A DNA stretch of 40,277 nucleotides from Planctomycetota bacterium (GTDB taxonomy: Bacteria; Planctomycetota; Phycisphaerae; UBA1845; UTPLA1). Shown here piece by piece: positions 34,986-40,277 of the stretch. A program made the position numbers and the translations under genes. Positions within the stretch are counted from its first letter, which is position 1. Each line of letters starts with the position of its first letter. A model generated the notes under the pieces. It saw nothing but the letters and a program-made list of their open reading frames with translations, made no database searches and was not told the DNA's origin. Location of the stretch: the NCBI GenBank assembly GCA_016235815.1, contig JACRIM010000008.1, positions 1 through 40,277 on the forward strand, read 5' to 3'.

Positions 34986-35669
34986 ATGATCCGCATCGCC
35001 CAATCCGCCAACCCCCTCGAAGCCCGCCATATCCAGGGCGTCCTTGAGGAACACGGCATCCGCGCCTCCATTCAAGGAGAAGCCCTCTGGGGCGTGCGCG
35101 GCGAGCTGCCCTTCACCGCTGAATCCGCCCCGTCCATCTGGGTCGCCGACGAGGCCGACGCCGCCCGTGCGAAACAAATCCTCGCCGAACACGCCGCCCC
35201 CGCGAACCCCACGCACTGCCGATACTGCGGCCACGACCTTCACGGCATCACCGAACCCGCCTGCCCGAATTGCAAGATGCCATTCCGCAAGGTCGGCACC
35301 TGGACCTGCCCCGAATGCCACGAACACATCGGCACCCAATTCACCCATTGCTGGAGCTGCAACCGCGAGCGCGGCGACACCGCCGAAACCGTGACAGCCC
35401 AAGAATCCGCCATCGCGTCCCCATGCGAACACTGCAACGGCACCGGCTACACCGGCGGCTTCCTTGCACCGTTCATTCTCTTCGGCTTCGGACTGTTCTT
35501 TGCATACGCAGCGCTTCACGAGTTGGTTGAACTGACCCCCGTGCTCGCCATCCAGCCCAACCGCCTCGTCGGCCGCCTCCTCTTTGCCCTCCTCGCCGCA
35601 GCCTGCTTCCTCGTCGCCAACCGCTCCCGCCAAACACCATGTACCTGCACAGAATCGCCCGAGACCTAA
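34986..35669 (+). CDS. DUF2007-like protein with zinc ribbons and membrane helices
   Basis: Encodes 227 residues from the ATG at 34986 (a TTG lies 12 nt upstream). The start IRIAQSANPLEARHIQGVLE and IWVADEADAARAKQIL match the DUF2007 putative signal-transducing domain (ferredoxin-like fold). Zinc-binding knuckles follow: CRYCGHDL, CPNC, CPEC, CWSC, then CEHCNGTGYTGG, which resembles one DnaJ-type CxxCxGxG repeat. Two hydrophobic helices (FLAPFILFGFGLFFAYAAL and LLFALLAAACFLVANRS) close the protein. Function unknown. It lies 79 nt right of the repeat. Confidence 0.75.
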   Translation: MIRIAQSANPLEARHIQGVLEEHGIRASIQGEALWGVRGELPFTAESAPSIWVADEADAARAKQILAEHAAPANPTHCRYCGHDLHGITEPACPNCKMPFRKVGTWTCPECHEHIGTQFTHCWSCNRERGDTAETVTAQESAIASPCEHCNGTGYTGGFLAPFILFGFGLFFAYAALHELVELTPVLAIQPNRLVGRLLFALLAAACFLVANRSRQTPCTCTESPET

Positions 35670-35817
35670 GCGGGGCGGGTTCTACTCGACCCACTGAATT
35701 CGAACACGATGCGCGCAGTTAAGAAAACCAGCGATGCAATTCGTTAGTGATCCCCGTCACGGGATCCGTCCATCCCTTATGGCCGGCACGTCCAAGACGG
35801 CGGCCTCGTTAAGCAGG

Positions 35818-35823
35818 TATAAT
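35818..35823 (+). promoter_or_regulatory. -10 box giving a probable leaderless PIN-gene message
   Basis: TATAAT lies 8 nt before the ATG at 35832, and no Shine-Dalgarno is present. Normal spacing puts the transcription start at about the ATG. No clear -35 was found. Confidence 0.55.
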
Positions 35824-35831
35824 CGCACCGG

Positions 35832-36311
35832 ATGAAACGAACGGTCTTTATCGAAACCACCATTCCAAGCTTCTACTTTGAAGTCAGGCAAGAACCGGAG
35901 ATGGTTGCCCGTCGCGAATGCACGAGGCGCTGGTGGGCGCAAGAGCGCATCCGATACGACCTCGTCTCTTCCGTATTCACGCTCGCCGAGCTTGATCGCG
36001 GCAACTATCCCGGCAAGGCGGATGCGCTTCAGTTGGTTCAGGATTTACCGGTCCTCGGCGTTACGCCAGAGATCGAATCGATCGCGGAGGTCTACATTCG
36101 CAGAAAATTGATGCCGGCCGAGGACGCCGGCGATGCCTATCATCTCGCGGCGGCCTCGTATTACGGTATTTCGTTCCTGTTAACGTGGAACTGCAGACAT
36201 TTGGCGAACGCCAATAAGGCTTTCCATGTGCGATCGATCAATGCCGAGTTGGGACTTTCGATTCCCGTGATTACAACGCCGGATATGCTGTTTGCGGAGG
36301 ACGAATCATGA
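35832..36311 (+). CDS. PIN-domain protein, VapC-like toxin candidate
   Basis: Encodes 159 residues. Motifs of the PIN-fold RNases: VFIETTIPSFYFE at the start (acidic residue E8, where many PIN proteins have Asp), FTLAELDRG with the second acid near residue 54, AGDAYHLAAASYYG (third acid) and LLTWNCRHLANANK. The fold cleaves RNA, often tRNA, when freed from its antitoxin. The next gene overlaps its stop by 4 nt and could be that antitoxin. The message is likely leaderless. Confidence 0.82.
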   Translation: MKRTVFIETTIPSFYFEVRQEPEMVARRECTRRWWAQERIRYDLVSSVFTLAELDRGNYPGKADALQLVQDLPVLGVTPEIESIAEVYIRRKLMPAEDAGDAYHLAAASYYGISFLLTWNCRHLANANKAFHVRSINAELGLSIPVITTPDMLFAEDES

Positions 36312-36502
36312 CCCAAGACGATCCAGTCGTTCAACGTGTCCGGGAGGCCCGTCGGCAGATCGCAGCCGAATGCGACTTCGATGCCCATAAACTCTATCTC
36401 TGGGCCAAAGAGCGTGAAGCGGAGTTGGTTGATCGCGTGGTAAAGTTTGAACCGTGTAGAAGTGCGAGCGAAAACGCAAATGGCGTGCGGGATGCTACCT
36501 AA
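36308..36502 (+). CDS. Small partner of the PIN protein, antitoxin candidate
   Basis: Encodes 64 residues. The ATG overlaps the PIN gene's TGA (ATGA). VQRVREARRQIAAECDFDAH KL-like helices (here QRVREARRQIAAECDFDAHK) then LYLWAKEREAELVDRVVKFE give a basic, helical protein. The size and position fit a small antitoxin, but it carries no recognisable DNA-binding domain and the order is toxin first, which is less usual. The last residues look disordered. Confidence 0.7.
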   Translation: MTQDDPVVQRVREARRQIAAECDFDAHKLYLWAKEREAELVDRVVKFEPCRSASENANGVRDAT

Positions 36503-36849
36503 TCTTTCAGCCGAATGCTTAGCACGGCAGTAGTCACCTATCCACGACGTCGACGCTCCACGTACGTTGAACCTGCCATCAAACACCGCCTAAACATCCG
36601 GCGGCCCATTCATTGGCTGCCTATGGCCCGTCCTCCCCCAACCCCCGGCCCGCCCGATACTTACCGAACGCCAAGAAAAAACAGAACGCCCCCTTGCCTT
36701 TTCGTGCCCGCGTGCTACATTAGTTAGGGAAAGGTTTGGTTCCACACAGGCCGGAGAAGGAGGCCCCATCAATGATCCGCGCCCGCAAATGCATCAGCCG
36801 TCGCGCAGCAAAAATTCACCCTCTCGGCCCACTCGATCACCCAAGGGCA

Positions 36850-36945
36850 CGCCGGGAAACGCCAGCAAACGCCAGCTGTTTTTCATTTCCCACGCCAATT
36901 TGCCGCAATTACATCCCACTCCACCCTGCGTCGCGCAGCGACCCC
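36850..36945 (+). repeat. Dispersed intergenic repeat, copy 2
   Basis: Shares CGCCGG(G/C)AAACGCCAGCAAA, GCTGTTTTTC, CCGCAATT and CGTCGCGCAGCGACCCC with 1371-1481 in the same order. The sequence between these blocks has diverged. Upstream both have CTCGGCCC. The element carries no gene. Confidence 0.6.
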
Positions 36946-36952
36946 TTCCTCC

Positions 36953-37048
36953 CCTTTGTGCCTTCGTGCCTTTGTGCCTTCGTGCCTTCGTGCCTTTGTG
37001 CCTTCGTGCCTTCGTGCCTCTGTGCCTCCGTGCCTCCGTGCCTCCGTG
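36953..37048 (+). repeat. 8-bp tandem repeat, about 12 units
   Basis: Twelve consecutive 8-bp units from 36953 to 37048, first alternating CCTTTGTG and CCTTCGTG, then CCTCTGTG and CCTCCGTG. The unit is not a multiple of three, so three units make 24 bp and the reverse strand translates as a repeated HEGTKARR-like peptide; I regard that as spurious. It lies directly right of the dispersed repeat. Confidence 0.9.
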
Positions 37049-37176
37049 CCTCTCCCAATCCCTTTGTGCGTTTTGTGCAAGGTAAAACGGTTTTTTGCGC
37101 TTTTTTTGGGGGTGTGTTTTTTTTCGAGATCGGCCGTCGGGCAGCGCACACCTGATGGCCGGCCTGCCGCGTCGTC

Positions 37177-37620
37177 TTATTCCGCCGCGTCGCTGCGCTG
37201 CGGTCGCTCATCCGGGCGCTTGCCGTGCGGGCCGGGGATGGAGAACCCCTTGATGGCCGGCATGTCTTCAGGCTTCTCCTTCGGGTGAACCGCAAAGATC
37301 TCAACGCGAATGATGTCGTCGAACGGAATCGTGACCACGAATGCGCCGACCTTGTACGCATCGTCCGTCGGCATGCACTCGAAGCTCAGGGCGTTGGTCG
37401 TCTCCAGCGGAATGATCTCTTTCACCTCGTACGAGAATCCGTCGCGAAGATACAGAATCGTGCGGGCCTCCACCTCTTTGAAAAACTTCTGAAACGCCGA
37501 ATCCGTCTCGGCCGCCTCCGGCGAGACGGTGGGGTAGTGCGCCCGCGTGCAGCGCAGCTTGGCCTCATCCAGCCGCGTCGGATAGGCGGAGCCGAACCAC
37601 CAGTCGTAGTTAAAGATCAT
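37177..37620 (-). CDS. Conserved-looking hypothetical protein
   Basis: Encodes 147 residues. Begins MIFNYDWWFGSAYPTRLDEA and has IPLETTNALSFECMPTDDAY, FVVTIPFDDIIRVEIFAVHP and a charged tail (KRPDERPQRSDAAE). No signal peptide or membrane helix; it looks like a soluble, mainly beta protein. I do not recognise the family. Start at 37620 is the only ATG, with a weak GGGAA upstream. Confidence 0.65.
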   Translation of the reverse strand: MIFNYDWWFGSAYPTRLDEAKLRCTRAHYPTVSPEAAETDSAFQKFFKEVEARTILYLRDGFSYEVKEIIPLETTNALSFECMPTDDAYKVGAFVVTIPFDDIIRVEIFAVHPKEKPEDMPAIKGFSIPGPHGKRPDERPQRSDAAE

Positions 37621-37760
37621 CGCGGAGTTTCCCGTTTGAGCGAAAACGGGGAATCTTACAGGAATCGGTGGGGGAGGGCAATGCGAGCGGCGTGCCGTTC
37701 AGGGGATCAAGGTTAACGGTTGTTCACCGCACAACAGACCAGGTGCGGGGCACAACCCGA

Positions 37761-37807
37761 AAGGCCGGGCTGCGAACAGCATCCCCCGCTGTTCGCGGCC
37801 TGGCCTT
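37761..37807. repeat. Long palindrome after the lipoprotein gene
   Basis: A 20-bp stem with two G:T pairs (arms 37761-37780 and 37788-37807) and a 7-nt loop (ATCCCCC) sits 6 nt after the stop of the minus-strand lipoprotein gene. No T-run follows on that strand, so it is either a REP-type element or a factor-dependent terminator. Confidence 0.7.
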
Positions 37808-37813
37808 GTAATT

Positions 37814-38128
37814 CTATCGTCGCAGCTTGCCGGGGTTCTTGGCCTTCCAGTCGTCGTCCCAATAGCCCTCGCTGTAGTAGTCTTCTTCGTAGTAGTCCGA
37901 GCCATAGAAACCGCCGTCGTCGTAAAACCCTCCGACGTCGTAATAGCCGGACTCCTCATAAAACGATTCCGAGTATCCGCCGCCGCCAAGAAACGTCGGC
38001 AGAAAGCCGAAGCCGACATCGACATTCGTGTACGATCCGCCGCGGCCTCTCCTGCATCCGCTCGCCGGCAAGAGCAGGGCGACAAGAGCCAAGGCCAGAA
38101 CGACGTTTCGAGTGATGCTCCTCCACAT
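37814..38128 (-). CDS. Small lipoprotein rich in Tyr, Gly, Asp and Glu
   Basis: Encodes 104 residues from the ATG at 38128, with GGGAG about 6 nt upstream. Signal peptide and lipobox: VVLALALVALLLPASGC with Cys25. The mature part is FGFLPTFLGGGGYSESFYEE, then repeats such as GYYDVGGFYDDGGFYGSDYY. It is low-complexity and acidic. Function unknown. Structural or envelope-associated use is a guess. Confidence 0.7.
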   Translation of the reverse strand: MWRSITRNVVLALALVALLLPASGCRRGRGGSYTNVDVGFGFLPTFLGGGGYSESFYEESGYYDVGGFYDDGGFYGSDYYEEDYYSEGYWDDDWKAKNPGKLRR

Positions 38129-38478
38129 GACAGTCTCCCGAACTTCTTTCAACGGCGCGCGACATCTCCCGTGACGCCGGGCCGGCGCCTTCTCCCAGTC
38201 GTCCCACCCGCCGGCATTTCGCCGCCCGGGCCTCACCATGAGGGGGTTTATCGCGAGGGTTGAAGCGGCGTTCCAACTCGCCGCGTTGTTTGTCGAAGGG
38301 CTAGACACAGCGGTTTGGGAAAGGTTGGACAATGCTTCAACCATGCTTTTCCGGTCCCATCGGGAAGGGGCGAATAATTTGCCCCGTCGGGCGAATACCC
38401 TGATGACGACGGCGTCGTTCGTGGCCGGCGTGGTAGGATGGCGGGTTGTAAGTACGGCCCGAGACAGGGTTTCGAGCA
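38129..38478. other. Divergent intergenic region
   Basis: 350 bases between the lipoprotein gene and the FHA gene, which point away from each other, so both promoters should lie here. A frame of 82 codons from 38238 to 38486 exists but has no ribosome-binding site and overlaps the FHA gene; it is not called. Confidence 0.5.
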
Positions 38479-40101
38479 ATGTTTAATCGACTGGCAACCG
38501 CACGAATCAAGGCCGCCGAGGACGCCATGGCGGCCGGCCGTCTGGAGGAGGCCTATGACGTGGCAACGCTTCCCGACGTCGCCGACAGCCGCGCGGCACG
38601 ACCACTTCGCGAAAAACTCGTCACCGCCTTCCTGACACGCGGACAGGAGCGTCTGCTCAGTCGGCAGTTCACCGAGGCGATTGCAGACTTCGACAAAGCC
38701 GCCCGATGCGGCGCGGCGGCGGATGTCGTAAAAGAATGGCGAACGCGGGCCGTCGATGCCCAGCGCGACGACGCGAATGCCCAGATTAAAAAGGCGTCGG
38801 CACTTCGTGAGGCGCACCAGCGACTCGCCGCGGGCAGCCTGGCGGGCGCGGCCGACGCAGTGGCGAAGTCGCCGGTACAGGATCGGGATGCAGCAGCCAT
38901 GAGTGACGAAATCGAACGTCAGCGATCGCGGGCGGAAACAGCGCTTGCCGCGGCGCGAACTGCGTTTGACGCCGGGCATCTGGCGACCGCGGTGCAGCAG
39001 TTGCTCGCAGCACGCACGGCTCACGCGAAACTGAATGGGATCATCGAATTGGAGGCCGGCATCGTGGCGCGTATTGTGGATCAGGGCCGAGCGTCGTTTG
39101 CCGAGGGTCGATTGGATCGCGCAGAGAAGGAACTCGCCGTTTTGTCCGATCTCGGACGGCATTCGACACAGCGAAGCGAGTTGGAGGAAGCCGTACGGAT
39201 CGCCAAGGTAGCGGCGTCGGCCATGTCGGATGGTCGCTATTCCAAGGCCGGTGTGTTGATGGGTCGCCTTGGCCAGATGGAAATTAATGCAAATTGGGTC
39301 GACGCGGTGCGCAAGCAGTTGGACACGATCGACGATCAGCGTCGCGTGCTCTTGGAAGGGCCGCTGGGCTTGTTGCTTGGTCGCAAAACGCCGACTGAGT
39401 TGGACGCGGCATCGCTGATCGGCCAGGAGACGATGGCCAAGCCGGCGAACATCAAGGTGCCGCCCGTGATTGCGGCGGTGGCAAAAAGCCCGGCTGCGAA
39501 TGGATTGTTTTCACGGCACCTGATGCTCCGCATCGACGGCGTGGGCAGCTTCCTCCTGCTGCGCGGCGATCGCATCGGCATCGGCCGAAGCGGGCCCGAT
39601 GCAACCGCCGATCTGCAATTGCTAAGTGATTTGTCGGAGCGACAGGCCGAAGTCGTCCGTGCGGGCGAGGATTATTTCCTCGTCTCAATGTCCGGCGTCG
39701 AGTTGGCCGGTCGGCCGGTAGAGCACGCGCTTCTTCAGGATGGCGACCGGATTCGCCTGGGGCATCGCGTGAAGTTGAAGTTCTTGCGCCCGAGCCTCAA
39801 AAGCTCCGCGGCCGTTTTGGAACTGGGCGACGGTGTGCGTACGACAAGCGATTGCCGGCGTGTAATCCTCTGGAGCGGGCCGTTGCTGTTAGGTGGGACG
39901 CGCGAGTGTCATGTGCCGATTCGCGGCGCGGCGGCCGGCGTAATTCTCATGGAGCGCGGCGGTGTCGTCTCCGTGCGCTCGATGGTCTCCGGCGGACAGC
40001 CTGTGACGCTGTCGATGGGCGTGCCGGTGGAGTTTAACGGAATGCGTCTCAGCGTTCAGGAAGCGGCACGAGGTTCGGGCCTTGGTCGTGTCATCGGGTA
40101 G
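38479..40101 (+). CDS. FHA-domain protein with helical repeat region
   Basis: Encodes 540 residues. The first 300 are helical and TPR-like (AAEDAMAAGRLEEAYDVATL, GQERLLSRQFTEAIADFDKA, ALAAARTAFDAGHLATAVQQ, GRLDRAEKELAVLSDLGRHS). After a linker an FHA domain starts near residue 365: GRSGPDATADLQLLSDLSER QAE with the GR...S.R pattern and LLQDGDRIRLGHRVKLKFL. FHA domains bind phosphothreonine peptides. A second FHA-like segment may follow (GPLLLGGTRECHVPIRG). The next gene, 45 nt on, encodes a Ser/Thr kinase, so this protein probably binds its targets or the kinase itself. No membrane segment. Confidence 0.85.
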   Translation: MFNRLATARIKAAEDAMAAGRLEEAYDVATLPDVADSRAARPLREKLVTAFLTRGQERLLSRQFTEAIADFDKAARCGAAADVVKEWRTRAVDAQRDDANAQIKKASALREAHQRLAAGSLAGAADAVAKSPVQDRDAAAMSDEIERQRSRAETALAAARTAFDAGHLATAVQQLLAARTAHAKLNGIIELEAGIVARIVDQGRASFAEGRLDRAEKELAVLSDLGRHSTQRSELEEAVRIAKVAASAMSDGRYSKAGVLMGRLGQMEINANWVDAVRKQLDTIDDQRRVLLEGPLGLLLGRKTPTELDAASLIGQETMAKPANIKVPPVIAAVAKSPAANGLFSRHLMLRIDGVGSFLLLRGDRIGIGRSGPDATADLQLLSDLSERQAEVVRAGEDYFLVSMSGVELAGRPVEHALLQDGDRIRLGHRVKLKFLRPSLKSSAAVLELGDGVRTTSDCRRVILWSGPLLLGGTRECHVPIRGAAAGVILMERGGVVSVRSMVSGGQPVTLSMGVPVEFNGMRLSVQEAARGSGLGRVIG

Positions 40102-40146
40102 TTGGGATTTTTTCGGGAACCGGTTTTTCGACCGGAGTGTGTAACG

Positions 40147-40277
40147 ATGTCGTTTCGATTCAATCAGGGAGATCGGCCTCTATCGGGCTACACGATCCAG
40201 CGTGGGGTGGGTCGCGGCGGCTTCGGAGAGGTCTACTACGCGACGAGCGACGGCGGCAAGGAAGTCGCGTTGAAGTA
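40147..40277 (+). CDS. Serine/threonine protein kinase, amino-terminal fragment
   Basis: The visible 43 codons encode the start of a Hanks-type kinase: the glycine loop [13 protein letters not shown] and the ATP-anchoring lysine in VALKY at the edge. The catalytic loop and anything behind it lie outside the window. Its position after the FHA gene suggests a shared phosphosignalling function. Confidence 0.88.
   Translation, partial: MSFRFNQGDRPLSGYTIQRGVGRGGFGEVYYATSDGGKEVALK

Larger units (their letters stand above)
36503..37176. other. Gene-free repeat-rich stretch
   Basis: About 670 bases with no convincing gene. It contains the second copy of a dispersed repeat (36850-36945) and an 8-bp tandem repeat (36953-37048). 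The first 270 bases show nothing I can name. Confidence 0.6.

Noticed and set aside
36953-37048. CRISPR array
   Set aside because: The repeat is a continuous 8-bp tandem without spacers, and no cas gene is nearby.
36909-37361. Repetitive HEGTKARR protein on the minus strand
   Set aside because: It is a translation of the 8-bp tandem repeat.
37177-37620. FliW-like flagellar protein
   Set aside because: Considered because flagellin is in the window, but the sequence lacks the FliW GLPGF-type motifs.
38238-38486. 82-codon plus-strand frame before the FHA gene
   Set aside because: No ribosome-binding site, overlaps the FHA start by 8 nt, no family resemblance. Kept as intergenic.

Overview
The window looks like chromosomal DNA from a GC-rich planctomycete (Planctomycetota, possibly Phycisphaerae-like). 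I infer this from gene content, not from a marker gene. The clues are a DUF1559-like pseudopilin with a carboxy-terminal FYDGH motif, secreted proteins with dockerin-like or beta-helix domains, an FHA protein directly before a Ser/Thr kinase, IS66-type and REP-associated transposase genes, and abundant dispersed palindromes between genes. No rRNA, tRNA or CRISPR array was seen.

Layout. 1-1000: the edge of an IS66-type element next to an AT-richer TPR gene that may be truncated. 974-1595: non-coding repeat-rich DNA. 1596-4116: a small membrane protein and a DinG/XPD-type helicase. 4165-7059 (minus): thrS then infC. 7318-8867 (minus): a zinc-ribbon membrane protein and a pseudopilin. 9216-10573 (minus): a lipoprotein amidase and a possible ferritin-like protein. 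10602-19116 (minus): the complex I membrane-arm operon nuoH-J-K-L-M-N, without nuoA and nuoI, with an unusually long NuoH and NuoL. 19249-23637 (plus): a FeoB-associated-type small protein, an SDR, guaA, an NSS sodium symporter and its 50-residue partner. 23650-29145: secreted and unknown proteins (a dockerin-like protein, a TIM-barrel-like protein, a beta-helix protein, a membrane-anchored protein). 29416-33143: flagellin and dnaK, each followed by a clear intrinsic terminator. 33163-36502: an accessory island with a DUF4160/DUF2442 pair, a REP-associated transposase between two ~215-bp multi-hairpin direct repeats, a DUF2007/zinc-ribbon membrane protein, and a PIN-domain pair. 36503-37176: repeat DNA. 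37177-40277: two unknown genes, one of them a lipoprotein, then the FHA protein and the start of a protein kinase.

The strongest candidate for something undescribed is 33783-34907. A single-domain Y1 transposase gene is bracketed by two copies of a composite repeat, each made of about six short palindromes. The largest hairpin has diverged in sequence between the copies but has stayed base-paired. Other palindromes (13906, 16459, 16510, 37761) and a second dispersed element (1371 and 36850) suggest several repeat families spreading in intergenic DNA.

Start codons were chosen by Shine-Dalgarno sequence and homology where possible. Several genes lack a ribosome-binding site but have a TANNNT hexamer 6-8 nt before the ATG, which suggests leaderless transcripts.
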